The notes: generated by a model not told the origin, from the sequence alone. A stretch of DNA of 64,000 nucleotides from CAZEHS01 sp964424355 (GCA_964424355.1 CAYRIO010000004.1:62001-126000), one strand, 5' to 3'; shown: positions 17,038 through 26,971, counted from the stretch's first letter. Translations and numbers: made by a program.

Positions 17038-18789
17038 TCAATCCATTTCATCGGATTGCAGAGCGACCATCCGGGCATAGAGACCATTCTGCTCCAGGAG
17101 GGCGAAGTGGGTACCCTGTTCCACGATTGCACCCGCATCCATCACCAGGATATGATCCATGGCGGTCATTTCAATCAGTCGGTGGGTCACAAAGAGAATG
17201 CCGCGACTCTTTTCTTGGGCCAACAGTGTTTTTAACACCTCGGCTTCTTTTTCCCGGCTCAGCCCCGCCAAGCCCTCATCAATGATCAGGAAGGGGGCCT
17301 TTCGGAGCAGGGCCCTGGCTATAGCTACCCGTTGCCGCTGACCTCCGGAAAGTGACGCGCCAAACAGACCGATTTCCCTGCCGAGAAAGGTTTCCCAGTT
17401 TTCCTGGCCCGTGGGCGTATAACCTGCCAGATGCAACACGGCACACAGTTCTTCCTCCGTGGCCGTGGGCTTTCCCAGCTGAAGATTCTGTCTGAGGGTC
17501 ATGTTGAAGAGATACACCTGTTGATCGATGACCGAGAATAACGGCAGCAGTGTTTCATGGGCATCAGGGGGGATCAAGCGGCCGTTCCAGTAGCGTTCTC
17601 CTCCATCCACCGGCAGCAGTCCTGAAAGAACACCTGCCAGGGTACTTTTCCCCGATCCTGAGGCCCCCACCACCGCAACCCGCTTCCCCTGCTCTAACGT
17701 TACAGAAACCTGCTTGAGGGTTTGATCATTCCCATAGGTAAAATCCACGTTTTTCAAGACAACGGTGTGATGGGTGGACTCATCTCCTGTGAAGGTTTGT
17801 AAAGTTCCGGTCTGCTCACGGGAATCATCGGCCCTGGAGTCCTGCCTGTAAGCCATAATCCGACTGGCACTGCCGCCGCTGAATTCGATTTTTTGAAACA
17901 ACGTGAGCAGCTGCGGTGACGCCTCATAGACCGTGAAGAACACCAGCCCCGCCCCTGCCAGATAAATGCCTGAAAGTCTTCCCGTCTGGACCTGGACAGC
18001 ACCGATCAGCAGTGCGGCAAACACCGTACCGTGAATAATCAGCTGTTGGAACGCGCTTCCAATGGCGTGCCACCGTGCGATATGAAGCTGATGGGCTGCC
18101 AATTCCCGATCCGCCCGGCCCAGGTTCTTTTCGAAGGCCGCCACCCGCCGGTTGGCAATCAGATCACTCATCCCCTCCGCATAGGTGCTGAAGGCCGTTT
18201 TATAGTGCTGGGCCCCTTCACGAAGCTGCCGGTGATCACCCTTTGTATTGTGATGGATCAGCCAGGCCGCTCCCACACTGCCCACCAGATAGATCACCGC
18301 GAACCCCACCGCATGATTCACCTGCTCCAGGGCGATGATACCGGTTACAACACCGCCGATCACAAGGGTGACCGTCAAGGGCAGATAGGTCCGCAAAAAG
18401 AAATCCTGCAGATTATCAATATCCAGTGTCAGGGCATTAAAAGCCTCGGAACGGTTCATTGTCAGGAGTTTTTTTCCTGACACCGCAGAAACCTGTCGGT
18501 AAATCCATCCCCGAAGATGGCTGAGAAGCCTGAACACGGTATCATGGGCGGTCATCCGCTCAAAATAGCGGCATACCGCTCGGGATAGTCCGAAAAACCG
18601 CACAGCCGTCACCGCCACCAAAATCTCGGCTACGGAGGGATGGCGTGCGGAAAACGAAAGGATATATGCCGAGCAGAACATCAGCCCCGTGGAGGAGAAA
18701 ACCGTCAAAGAAGAAATCCCCGCAATTCCAGCCATGGTCCATCCAGTGTCCCCTGCAATCTGTTTATAGAGTTGAATCAGAGGCTTCAT
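17038..18789 (-). CDS. cydC: Cytochrome bd assembly ABC transporter, CydC subunit
   Basis: A 583-residue ABC exporter half. The transmembrane domain spans about 1-310. The ATPase domain has Walker A GASGSGKST and signature LSGGQRQRVAIARALL, then Walker B FLIIDEG. CydDC exports reduced thiols (cysteine, glutathione) and/or handles heme so that cytochrome bd can mature. Start ATG behind GGGAGGTGTGTC; it overlaps the cydD stop by four bases. It is the last gene of the respiratory cluster. Confidence 0.93.
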   Translation of the reverse strand: MKPLIQLYKQIAGDTGWTMAGIAGISSLTVFSSTGLMFCSAYILSFSARHPSVAEILVAVTAVRFFGLSRAVCRYFERMTAHDTVFRLLSHLRGWIYRQVSAVSGKKLLTMNRSEAFNALTLDIDNLQDFFLRTYLPLTVTLVIGGVVTGIIALEQVNHAVGFAVIYLVGSVGAAWLIHHNTKGDHRQLREGAQHYKTAFSTYAEGMSDLIANRRVAAFEKNLGRADRELAAHQLHIARWHAIGSAFQQLIIHGTVFAALLIGAVQVQTGRLSGIYLAGAGLVFFTVYEASPQLLTLFQKIEFSGGSASRIMAYRQDSRADDSREQTGTLQTFTGDESTHHTVVLKNVDFTYGNDQTLKQVSVTLEQGKRVAVVGASGSGKSTLAGVLSGLLPVDGGERYWNGRLIPPDAHETLLPLFSVIDQQVYLFNMTLRQNLQLGKPTATEEELCAVLHLAGYTPTGQENWETFLGREIGLFGASLSGGQRQRVAIARALLRKAPFLIIDEGLAGLSREKEAEVLKTLLAQEKSRGILFVTHRLIEMTAMDHILVMDAGAIVEQGTHFALLEQNGLYARMVALQSDEMD

Positions 18790-20453
18790 GACACACCTCC
18801 CAGATTCAGCTCCACGTCGCAAATCTCCGTTGTCCTGCGTCGATGGGCCGCAACCACCAGCATCCGGCTTTCCTTTAACCGGCTCATCGCTTGAACAATG
18901 GCCGCCTCCAAGTGAACATCCATGGCACTGGTGGGCTCATCCATAAGGATGATGGGGGTTTCCCGCATCCACGCCCGGGTAATGGCAAGAAGCTGCGTTT
19001 CCCCACCGCTGAGAGCGGATCCGCCATCTCCCAGCAAGGTATCATAGCCCTTTTCAAGACGGGAAACGATCCTGTCAAAACCCGTTTTCACCGCATAATC
19101 CTGGACCAGGGCATGATTTTGAATCAGTTGGGGGTCTTCCAAGCCAAGCAGCAAATTTTCCAGGACCGTTCCGGCAAACACCTTGGGATTCTGAGGCACA
19201 TAAGCGATGCAGGCAGCCACTTGATCCGGCTCCAAGGCCTTGATTTCTATCCCAGCCAAGGTTAGACTCCCCTCATAATAGGGGAAGCCGCCCAACAAGA
19301 GCTTCAGCAGGGTGGTTTTTCCAATGCCGCTGGTACCGGTGATGGCCATGCTCTGCCCAGCTGCCAGGTTGAATGAAACCCTGCGCAGCACCGGCGAAGC
19401 AGGGCTGTCCGAATAGGCGAAGGACAACTCGGCTGCGCTGATTGACAGGGGTAAGCCAAGGGCCGGTCTTTCTGTTTTGGAAGAGGGCTCCCGGGTAAAG
19501 GCCGGTCCATCCCCTAAAATAGCCGCCAGCTGTTCCGCCACGATTTTTCCGTTCATTCCGGCATGGAATTTTTGTCCGAGCCCCCGCAGGGGCTGGTAGA
19601 ATTCAGGGGCCAGCAGCAGGACCGTTAACGCAGGAAGAAAGCTGATCCCCCCATACAGCAGGCGAAGGCCCAGGGATACAGCCACCACAGCGGTACTCAG
19701 GGTTGCCAGGAGCTCCAGGGTGAAAGCAGACAGGAAGGAAATCCGCAGTACCCCCAGGGTTGCCTTTCTGAAGCCCTCGCTCATGGCTGTCACGGTCTTT
19801 TCCTGTGAACGGTGTTTCCCAAAATAGGTGAGGGTCACCATCCCCCTGAGGATTTCCAGCAGATGTCCATTCATCCGCGTCAGCTTCTGCCACTGCTTTT
19901 TCTGGATCCCCTCCGCACTTTTTCCGATCAGGATCATGAATACCGGAATCAAAGGGGCTGTCAGGGCCATGATCACCCCCGAGGCCCCATCCAGAAAGAC
20001 CACCACCGGCAGAATGACGACAACAGTGACGATGACCAGAATGAACTGCGGCACGAATTCGGAGAAATAGGCATCCACGCTCTCCACCCCCTCCACCGCC
20101 AGGGTGCTGAGGGTTCCAGTGCCATGGCGGACCACCGCATGACCGTAATCCGCCTGGGCATATCGGGTCAGGGCGCCCCGGAGTGCGGATTTCACCTGAA
20201 GGGCTGTCTTTTTTGCCGCGTATTCCTGAAGCCCTCCCAGAATCGGCCTGGCGGTCAGGGATAATGCCAGAAGCAGCAGCGGCACAGTCAGGGTCTGGAT
20301 TGACGCCTTCTCCATAAACACCTGGTTCACCACATAGGCGAAGCAGTAGGCCTGCATCACGGCGAAAAGGGCGAGAGCTGCCGCTCTCACCCCGGTGAAC
20401 AGAAATGTTTCAATTGGATGGTCCAGATATTTCATCAGCCGTTTATCCAGCAT
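18786..20453 (-). CDS. cydD: Cytochrome bd assembly ABC transporter, CydD subunit
   Basis: A 555-residue ABC half-transporter that pairs with CydC. Six membrane helices lie in the first 320 residues. The ATPase has Walker A GTSGIGKTT, signature LSGGETQ and Walker B PIILMDEPTSAMD. Gene order cydA-cydB-cydD-cydC with tight spacing (21-base gap after cydB, 4-base overlap to cydC) supports the assignment over a generic exporter. Confidence 0.93.
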   Translation of the reverse strand: MLDKRLMKYLDHPIETFLFTGVRAAALALFAVMQAYCFAYVVNQVFMEKASIQTLTVPLLLLALSLTARPILGGLQEYAAKKTALQVKSALRGALTRYAQADYGHAVVRHGTGTLSTLAVEGVESVDAYFSEFVPQFILVIVTVVVILPVVVFLDGASGVIMALTAPLIPVFMILIGKSAEGIQKKQWQKLTRMNGHLLEILRGMVTLTYFGKHRSQEKTVTAMSEGFRKATLGVLRISFLSAFTLELLATLSTAVVAVSLGLRLLYGGISFLPALTVLLLAPEFYQPLRGLGQKFHAGMNGKIVAEQLAAILGDGPAFTREPSSKTERPALGLPLSISAAELSFAYSDSPASPVLRRVSFNLAAGQSMAITGTSGIGKTTLLKLLLGGFPYYEGSLTLAGIEIKALEPDQVAACIAYVPQNPKVFAGTVLENLLLGLEDPQLIQNHALVQDYAVKTGFDRIVSRLEKGYDTLLGDGGSALSGGETQLLAITRAWMRETPIILMDEPTSAMDVHLEAAIVQAMSRLKESRMLVVAAHRRRTTEICDVELNLGGVS

Positions 20454-20474
20454 GGTTATCCTGTTTCCTCTTTT

Positions 20475-21491
20475 TTAGTATTCCAAATCCTTGGGATAGA
20501 CACGGTTCTTAAACACCTTGAAGGTCCACCACTGGTACCCCAGGACAACCGGCAGGAGGATCAGGGTGGTCACGCTCATGATGCCCAGGGTATAGGGACT
20601 TGATGAAGCATCCTTGATGGACAGGCTGTACTGGAGCGGGTCGATGCTTGAAAGCATTACATAGGGGAACAGTCCTGAGAAGAGGGACACCATCACGCAG
20701 ATGACCCCTACCCCATTCAGCAGCAGTGCCTTCCCAAAAGATTTGCCCAGGAACGCCTGATAGGAAAAGATCACCGCAACCAGTGCCAAACCGAAGAACC
20801 CTGCCGAAACCGGCTTCCCGAACCCCATCTTGGCGGCGGTCAGGATGGCAAACAGCACGCCAAGGACCAGGGCGACGGCCCCCAGCTTGCGCCCCAGCAT
20901 GACACTGCGGTCCAGGACATTGCCGGTGGCTTTCATGGACAGGTACACACTGCCGTGATACAGGAAGAATGCAGCCCCTGTCACCCCAGCCATCAGGGTG
21001 AAGGGTGTCAGGAGATCGAAGAAGCCTCCCACATAATCGAGATGCCCATCCACCATACCGATGGGTGTGCCTCCGATCAGATTTGAAAACGCCACGGGAA
21101 AGAGCACCGCGCACAGGATGCTGCTGATGGAAAGCGCCCAGTCCCAGCCATTACGCCATTTTTTCGTGGGGATCTGGTGCCTGAATTCAAAGGTTACCCC
21201 CCGGACGATCAAGCAGGCCAGCACTGCGAAAAGGGCCAGGTAAAAACCGCTGAACATCGTGGCATACCAGTACGGGAAGGCCGCGAACATCGCTCCGCCC
21301 GCTGTCAGGAGCCATACCTCATTGCCATCCCACACCGGGCCGATGGTGTTGATGGCGATACGCCGTTCTTCATCCGTATGGGCCACAAAGGGAACCAACG
21401 CCCCCACGCCGAAATCAAAGCCCTCCAGGAACAGGAAGCCCGTCAGCAATACACCGATGACACCGAACCACAGGATACTCAGATCTACCAT
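20475..21491 (-). CDS. cydB: Cytochrome bd oxidase subunit II
   Basis: A 338-residue protein with eight or nine membrane helices. The N-terminal GFLFLEGFDFGVGAL and GNEVWLLTAGGAMFAAFP are signatures of CydB. It forms the quinol:O2 oxidoreductase with CydA. Its start overlaps the end of cydA by seven bases. Confidence 0.95.
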   Translation of the reverse strand: MVDLSILWFGVIGVLLTGFLFLEGFDFGVGALVPFVAHTDEERRIAINTIGPVWDGNEVWLLTAGGAMFAAFPYWYATMFSGFYLALFAVLACLIVRGVTFEFRHQIPTKKWRNGWDWALSISSILCAVLFPVAFSNLIGGTPIGMVDGHLDYVGGFFDLLTPFTLMAGVTGAAFFLYHGSVYLSMKATGNVLDRSVMLGRKLGAVALVLGVLFAILTAAKMGFGKPVSAGFFGLALVAVIFSYQAFLGKSFGKALLLNGVGVICVMVSLFSGLFPYVMLSSIDPLQYSLSIKDASSSPYTLGIMSVTTLILLPVVLGYQWWTFKVFKNRVYPKDLEY

Positions 21492-22876
21492 ACGTTGGCC
21501 ACCTCCTCGTGGGCTTCTTTTCCGGAAGGTTCGGGCGCGAACCCTTTTTTAATGTGCTTTGCCATCAGGAATACATTGAATGCGGCCAGCACCCCATAGA
21601 GGACCACGAATCCTACGAGGCTGATGCCCACAGTCAGGGGAGTTACCGCCCCGGATGTGGAAACGCCGTCCTCCAACCTCAGGACCCCCTGGACCAGCCA
21701 GGGTTGCCTGCCGATTTCCGTCATCATCCACCCTGCTGTGTTGCACAGAAAGGGAATCGGCAGTGACAAAACAAGGATTTTAAGAAGGAGGGGGTATTTA
21801 TCCAGCTGTTTTGCCTTAATCGCTGCCACCAGCAGGATGAGCATCAGCAAGCTGCCCAGATAGACCATGACCCTGAAGCTCCAGAAGGTCACCGTCACCG
21901 GGGGAATGTAATCGTAGACCCCGTACTTGGCGGTATACTCCGCCTGGATATCATGAATGCCCCGCACGGTTTCATAGGGATCATTGAAGGCCAGGATACT
22001 GAGCAGATAGGGTACCTCGATATTCAGGCTCTTTTCTTCCGCCTCTTCGTCAATCCAGGCAAAGAGCGTCAGGGGCGCTTGATCCGTTGTCTCCCACAGG
22101 GCTTCCGCAGCAGCCATTTTCATGGGTTGATGCTTTGATATGTATTTCCCCTGGGCATCCCCGGCACCGATGGTCAGGATCAGAGTGACCAGACCGAATA
22201 TGGCCATGGGCTTGAGAATGGTTTTAAAGGCATCCCCCTGTTTCCCATAGAGCATATTGAGGGCGCAAATGGCCAGGACAAAGACTGCCCCGGTGGTAAA
22301 GCCCGCCAGGACGATATGGGGGAACTGGATCCACACATGGGGATTGGTGACGATGGCGAAGAAATCCGTCATTTCTGCCCGGGGGCCATTCGCCGTTTGC
22401 CGGATGGTATAGCCCACGGGGGCCTGCATGAATGAATTGGCGGCGATGATCCAGAACGCCGAAAGTGTGGAAGCAAATGCCACCAGCCAGATGGTCAGCA
22501 GATGGATTTTCTTCGACAGCCGCTTTCTGCCGAAAATCCAAAGCCCCAGGAAGGTGGATTCCAGAAAGAAGGCTGCCAATGCTTCAACCGCCAGGGGGGC
22601 GCCGAAGATATCCCCTACAAACCGTGAATAGTTGGACCAGTTCATGCCGAACTGGAATTCCTGAACGATTCCGGTGACGACTCCCACGGAAAAGTTGATC
22701 AGGAAAAGCACGCCGAAATACCGTGTCAGATAATCATAATCCTTATTATTCGTCTTGTAGTATTTGTACTGGAGCCATGCCACGATGAAGGACAGTCCCA
22801 AGGTCAGCGGCACGAAGAAAAAGTGGTAAATCGTTGTCGCACCGAACTGAAGCCGTGCGAGTGAAATCAAATCCAT
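21485..22876 (-). CDS. cydA: Cytochrome bd oxidase subunit I
   Basis: A 463-residue heme-carrying subunit that oxidises quinol and reduces oxygen to water. The heme b595 ligand His18 lies in TTIYHF. The GRQPW motif (GWMMTEIGRQPWLVQG) is intact, as is an IQFPHIVLAG helix with the b558-type His. The periplasmic Q loop is short compared with E. coli (522 residues), as usual in Firmicutes. The start follows AAGGGGGCAAGATT. Third-to-fourth gene in the ndh-menA-hepT-cydABDC run. Confidence 0.96.
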   Translation of the reverse strand: MDLISLARLQFGATTIYHFFFVPLTLGLSFIVAWLQYKYYKTNNKDYDYLTRYFGVLFLINFSVGVVTGIVQEFQFGMNWSNYSRFVGDIFGAPLAVEALAAFFLESTFLGLWIFGRKRLSKKIHLLTIWLVAFASTLSAFWIIAANSFMQAPVGYTIRQTANGPRAEMTDFFAIVTNPHVWIQFPHIVLAGFTTGAVFVLAICALNMLYGKQGDAFKTILKPMAIFGLVTLILTIGAGDAQGKYISKHQPMKMAAAEALWETTDQAPLTLFAWIDEEAEEKSLNIEVPYLLSILAFNDPYETVRGIHDIQAEYTAKYGVYDYIPPVTVTFWSFRVMVYLGSLLMLILLVAAIKAKQLDKYPLLLKILVLSLPIPFLCNTAGWMMTEIGRQPWLVQGVLRLEDGVSTSGAVTPLTVGISLVGFVVLYGVLAAFNVFLMAKHIKKGFAPEPSGKEAHEEVANVW

Positions 22877-22910
22877 AATCTTGCCCCCTTACTTAATCGG
22901 TTGGTATCAC

Positions 22911-23777
22911 TCATGAGGAGATTGCCGCCACATAGGGATCGCACTGCTGCATCAGGTATTCCGCCAAGCTTATCAGTGCAGCACCTGCCGAGTTGCCGGG
23001 TGTATCCGGAAAGAATTTCAGCTTTTGAATGAACACACGCATTTCTTCTGATTTTTTTGCTTTCAATCCCCTTGCCAGGTTATAGGAGAGGTTCCCGATA
23101 TCGTCATCGTCGGCATCGTCCTTCAACTGGTACAGAATACCCAGGAGAAGTCCGAAATCCCTGAAAGAGTCGATTTCAGACTCCGATGCCCCCGCCAGTC
23201 GCGCTGAAAGCGCCGCTGCTGTTGCCACCAGCCTGCCGGTCTTCCGCTCTATGATATCCAGATAGCTTTCTTCCGTGAGGGCTCTCCCTTCCAGCGCATG
23301 CTGGTGGATCTCCCCGATACACATCGCCTCCGCCGTTCCCATCAGTCCATCGACATAACGCTTGTCTTCAAAACCCATGATCAGCCGGAAGGCAGCGATA
23401 TAGAAAAGATTACCTACCAGGACAGCGCCGTGGTTCCCGATCTTTCGGTGAAGCGTAGGCTGGCCCCTTCTGGTAGGCGACTCATCCAGGACATCATCAT
23501 GCACGAGACTGGCGGTGTGGAGCAACTCGATTGCCGCTGCCAGGGTGTGCAGGGATTCCCCTTTCTGTGGTTCTCCTTTTTCACGGTTTTCAAGCAAACC
23601 ATAGATGAGGAGTATGAGGGTGGGGCGAAGCATATGGCCCCCTGCACCCTGAAAATAGTCCACCTGCCGGAGTGTCTCTGCATCCCCCAGTGAATGGAGT
23701 ACCTCCCTCATCTTTTCCCTCACTTGGGAAAGGGGTTGCGCATAGGGTTTGAAGGCATGCTTCAGTGCTTCACTCAT
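22911..23777 (-). CDS. hepT: Long-chain polyprenyl diphosphate synthase, component II-like
   Basis: A 288-residue trans-prenyltransferase. The first Asp-rich motif is DDVLDE (94-99). The second is QLKDDADDDD rather than the standard DDxxD spaced form. The SPTRRGQPTLHRK and GNHGAVLVGN motifs are conserved. It makes the side-chain diphosphate for menaquinone. It lies between menA, which uses that product, and cydA, which uses the quinol. A small HepS component is not seen nearby. Confidence 0.9.
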   Translation of the reverse strand: MSEALKHAFKPYAQPLSQVREKMREVLHSLGDAETLRQVDYFQGAGGHMLRPTLILLIYGLLENREKGEPQKGESLHTLAAAIELLHTASLVHDDVLDESPTRRGQPTLHRKIGNHGAVLVGNLFYIAAFRLIMGFEDKRYVDGLMGTAEAMCIGEIHQHALEGRALTEESYLDIIERKTGRLVATAAALSARLAGASESEIDSFRDFGLLLGILYQLKDDADDDDIGNLSYNLARGLKAKKSEEMRVFIQKLKFFPDTPGNSAGAALISLAEYLMQQCDPYVAAISS

Positions 23778-23789
23778 AATGTCCGTCCT

Positions 23790-24761
23790 TTAAAGTATGA
23801 TATGCAGATCTTTGTAAGTCTTGATGCTCAGGAGAATCGGCAGGACAATCAGCACAAATCCCCAAACGCCGGGAATCATCGCCGCAATGACGAACAGGGC
23901 CGTTAAAACATGGCACTGGATAACGCCCAGGTTCGCCGAAACCATCTTTTGGGGCATTTCACAGGTAGCCATCAGCACCCTGGCAGTCTTCAGGATGACG
24001 GGGACAACCAGGAAAGCCAGGGCCGCCCGCAGGGGCAGGATCTCCAACGGGATTGATGCCATCACGATGCCGATGGTGCAGAACAGGAATATGATGAGGG
24101 TGCGGGCACTGTTCTTACGGCCAAAACGGACCGCACTGGTGATTTTCCCTGTCAGTTTGTCGCTGTCATAATCCGGAATTTGGTTCACCATGAGGATGGA
24201 GGCCACAACCAGAGCCATGGGAAGTGAAATCAGAAAAGCCGACCACGTGAACTGTCCGGCCTGCACATAGTAAGCCCCCATGACAATGAGTACACCAAAA
24301 TCCAGGCCCACCACGAATTCGCCAAAACCTTTGTTGGTGAGGCTGTATTTTGGGGATACATAGAGAATGCTGGTCACAACCCCGACAATGCCGATGATCA
24401 GGACAGGCAGCCCTACAAAATAGCTGATTACAAGGCCGATTGCCGAACCGGCAGTAAAGCAGCGGTAAGCCGCTTTCTTGATTGCCCCAGGGCTGAGGGT
24501 TCCATCCTGAATCACCCGGGACCCCCCTGAAAATCCTGGCAGATAGGTTTCATTCAAGGCATCCGTACCGGTTACATGATCATAGTAGTCGTTGATCAGA
24601 TTCGCCCCTGCATGGATCAAAATCACACCGATCAATGTCAGCAGGAATAAGGGCACGCTGAAATTCCCGGTTTCATAATAGCCGAAAACACTGCCCAGAA
24701 TGGCGGGCAGGATGCTTGCCACCTGTACCTCCACCCTGATGGCCCGTAACCATTTCCCCAT
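23790..24761 (-). CDS. menA: 1,4-dihydroxy-2-naphthoate prenyltransferase
   Basis: A 323-residue UbiA-superfamily membrane enzyme. The substrate motif NLINDYYDHVTGTD (54-67) holds the Asp cluster and a second motif is NQIPDYDSDKLTGK. It attaches the polyprenyl chain to 1,4-dihydroxy-2-naphthoate, the step before menaquinone. The ATG at 24761 was chosen because the region upstream is the coding sequence of ndh; the ndh stop is two bases away. Other men genes are not in this window. Confidence 0.92.
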   Translation of the reverse strand: MGKWLRAIRVEVQVASILPAILGSVFGYYETGNFSVPLFLLTLIGVILIHAGANLINDYYDHVTGTDALNETYLPGFSGGSRVIQDGTLSPGAIKKAAYRCFTAGSAIGLVISYFVGLPVLIIGIVGVVTSILYVSPKYSLTNKGFGEFVVGLDFGVLIVMGAYYVQAGQFTWSAFLISLPMALVVASILMVNQIPDYDSDKLTGKITSAVRFGRKNSARTLIIFLFCTIGIVMASIPLEILPLRAALAFLVVPVILKTARVLMATCEMPQKMVSANLGVIQCHVLTALFVIAAMIPGVWGFVLIVLPILLSIKTYKDLHIIL

Positions 24762-24763
24762 GA

Positions 24764-25939
24764 TCAGCCCCCCTGCTTCTTGGGATTGGGGGTGAAGAAG
24801 AACTTGAGTGCATAGCCGACATAATGCATGAAATTTCCCGTATTGTAGTTCTTGATGCCGCACAGGAGGTAATGGAAGGCGATGCCAAAACGCCCCTTCA
24901 GGTCGACACCCATCGCCACACCGATGCTGGAGACATAGAGCGGAATCACCCAACCGAGGTCCACGGCTTTGTAGGGCTTCAATGGGTCGTTATGGATGGT
25001 CCGGATGAGGTTGTCGGCCGCGGTCTTCCCCTGGGTGTACGCAAAATTCACGGCGCGGCGGATATACGTACCGGACTCGTCCTGAACCGCTGCGGCATCA
25101 CCGGCGACAAACACTTCCGGGTGCTCTGGAATCCGCAAGAATGAATCCACGATGATGCGTTTATCCTTCAGCTCCTGATGGACACCTTCGAGGGGCACCG
25201 AATTCGTCACCCCAGCGCACCAGGAATAAAAGACATCCTGCATCACGGTGCCATCTTTGAAGGTAATGTCTTGCCCGTCATAAGCGGTCACCCCTGAGTT
25301 CAGCAGGAATTGAATGCCCTGCCGTTCAACGGTTTCTTTTGTATAATCCGACATTTTGGGACTCAGCATCGGGAGAATCCTGTCTGCCATCTCTACCAGG
25401 TACACCTTGCCCTTCTTGCCTGACTGATTAAGCAGATGATTCAAATTCACAGCCAGTTCGATCCCCGTGAAACCACTTCCCGAAATGACAAAGTTGGATT
25501 CCTCATGGGAATCGATAAAGGCGGTGGCATCACGCCGTATCTTCAAGGCATCGCTGTAGCAATCCATTTTATGGCACATCTTATAGACTTCATCCTGCCC
25601 GTAGAAGTTTGTCTTGGACCCCGGTGCGAACAGAAGATAATCATAAGGCATGGACTGCCCGTCAGCCAACTTCAATTCTTTCGCTTCAATATCCGCATGA
25701 TGCACATCCGCCTGGACAAAGGTCACGTCCTTGGGAATAAGGGTTTTGATCTCCGCAATCAGGGTTTTTTCATCCACCCGGTTCCCGGCAACGTCCGGCA
25801 GTGAAGGCAACATCGTCGTGTGGGGGTTCCGGTCTACAAGGCTGATTGCAATGTCATCCCTGTGCCCCAGGGCATGCCCCAGCTTTTTCGCTGCAGAAAT
25901 CCCTGCAAATCCACCGCCAAGTATGATTATATTCATCAT
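24764..25939 (-). CDS. ndh: Type II NADH dehydrogenase
   Basis: A 391-residue single-subunit flavoprotein of the NDH-2 type. The N-terminal FAD motif is IIILGGGFAGISAAKKL, a second dinucleotide motif is FVISGSGFTGIELAVNL (NADH side), and the FAD motif EVFVAGDAAA lies near 285. The C-terminal region is amphipathic. It passes electrons from NADH to menaquinone without proton pumping. The start ATG follows AGGAGAGTGGCCC. First gene of the respiratory run. Two adjacent ATG codons leave a one-residue uncertainty. Confidence 0.92.
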   Translation of the reverse strand: MMNIIILGGGFAGISAAKKLGHALGHRDDIAISLVDRNPHTTMLPSLPDVAGNRVDEKTLIAEIKTLIPKDVTFVQADVHHADIEAKELKLADGQSMPYDYLLFAPGSKTNFYGQDEVYKMCHKMDCYSDALKIRRDATAFIDSHEESNFVISGSGFTGIELAVNLNHLLNQSGKKGKVYLVEMADRILPMLSPKMSDYTKETVERQGIQFLLNSGVTAYDGQDITFKDGTVMQDVFYSWCAGVTNSVPLEGVHQELKDKRIIVDSFLRIPEHPEVFVAGDAAAVQDESGTYIRRAVNFAYTQGKTAADNLIRTIHNDPLKPYKAVDLGWVIPLYVSSIGVAMGVDLKGRFGIAFHYLLCGIKNYNTGNFMHYVGYALKFFFTPNPKKQGG

Positions 25940-26122
25940 GGGCCACTCTCCTAGATATAATTTTAATACTGCCTTATTACCCTGATTTTCACCCGGATAC
26001 ACACATAAAATAACGGATCGAAGTTAAAAACTATTCCTTTTTTATTATAACTACAATTTTTGATTTTCTCATGGATTATGCGCAAATAAACAGGCCCTTA
26101 GGCGCACTTCACTCTCTTTTCA

Positions 26123-26153
26123 AAAAAATAGCCCTGGCAGGGATCCGCCAGGG
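26123..26153 (-). terminator. Terminator after the XRE regulator gene
   Basis: CCCTGGC / GCCAGGG stem (26132-26138 with 26147-26153). On the minus strand it is followed by CTATTTTTTTG, separating the regulator from the ndh cluster. Confidence 0.88.
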
Positions 26154-26174
26154 TTCGATCTATGGAATGATGAA

Positions 26175-26876
26175 TCAAAGCATGAACTCAACCCGGACAC
26201 ATCTTCCAATGATCCGAATCGCCTTGACATCGACCGTCAATGGCTTGGGATCGGCCGGCCCCCGAGAAAGTACCAGTTGACCGGTTTTCTTCTGTACTCG
26301 AAAAAACTGCTTTCTGCCTTGCAGCTCAATCAGGTAAACGCCCTCTGTCTGAATCGCAGCTGTTTCCTGCACCCACAGTATATCCCCTTGTTTGATTCTT
26401 AAACCAGAAGCCTCCTCATCAGATGCTTTGAAAAACAGCAGCTTCTCCCAAGGGATGTCATCGATCTTCTTGTTGAGAACCGGCAGTTCCTTGTGCCCAA
26501 CCGCCTTGTCCGTGCGCACATCCTTCACCGGAAACTGCTTGATGATATTGGCTAGTGCTCCGGCCCACTGTGCGGTGGGTTCCACCTGAACTGCCGCCGC
26601 TGCGGGGATGGGTTTCACGGGGGCCGTCACCTTCGGCGCCGCTTTTACAGGCTCGGCCTTGCGTTCGTTTTCTTCCAGATAGGCTGCATAACTGCTTTCC
26701 ATCGTTTCACCGAAAACCGCCAGGATCATGTCTGCGGCATTTTCGTTGATTATTTTCTTTCCGGATTCAATTTGCATGATATAGCCTGCTGAGAGGCCGC
26801 ATTTCTTAGCCAGTTCCTTCTCAGTCATCTTGGCTTTGATCCGGGCTTCCTGTATTTTTTTTGCAATTGGGTTCAT
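26175..26876 (-). CDS. XRE-family regulator with S24/LexA-like C-terminal region
   Basis: A 233-residue protein. It has an N-terminal helix-turn-helix (about 5-60, TEKELAKKCGLSAGYIMQIESGKK), an Ala/Pro-rich linker (70-105), and a C-terminal beta-rich region (about 140-233) with GLRIKQGDILWVQE and GVYLIELQGRKQFFRVQKK that resembles the S24/LexA fold. A catalytic Ser-Lys pair is not evident. It is upstream of and parallel to the respiratory cluster, but separated by a terminator, so control of that cluster is only a guess. Confidence 0.83.
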   Translation of the reverse strand: MNPIAKKIQEARIKAKMTEKELAKKCGLSAGYIMQIESGKKIINENAADMILAVFGETMESSYAAYLEENERKAEPVKAAPKVTAPVKPIPAAAAVQVEPTAQWAGALANIIKQFPVKDVRTDKAVGHKELPVLNKKIDDIPWEKLLFFKASDEEASGLRIKQGDILWVQETAAIQTEGVYLIELQGRKQFFRVQKKTGQLVLSRGPADPKPLTVDVKAIRIIGRCVRVEFML

Positions 26877-26935
26877 GAATAGTCACCTCTCCCTACTTGG
26901 TTTTAATAGATTATAACATCTGTGCCCCCCAAGCG

Positions 26936-26971
26936 CAAAAGCAGCCACCTCAGGATACCCGAGATGACTGC
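26936..26971 (-). terminator. Terminator after the Met-rich repeat protein gene
   Basis: On the minus strand, stem GCAGTCATCTC with GAGGTGGCTGC (two G-U pairs), followed by TTTTGCGCTT. Confidence 0.75.

Noticed and set aside
25940..26122. Rex or Fnr-type redox operator ahead of ndh
   Set aside because: The stretch is AT-rich with TTGTAG and several TATAAT-like words, but no TTGTGA-N6-TCACAA or TTGAT-N4-ATCAA dyad was found.
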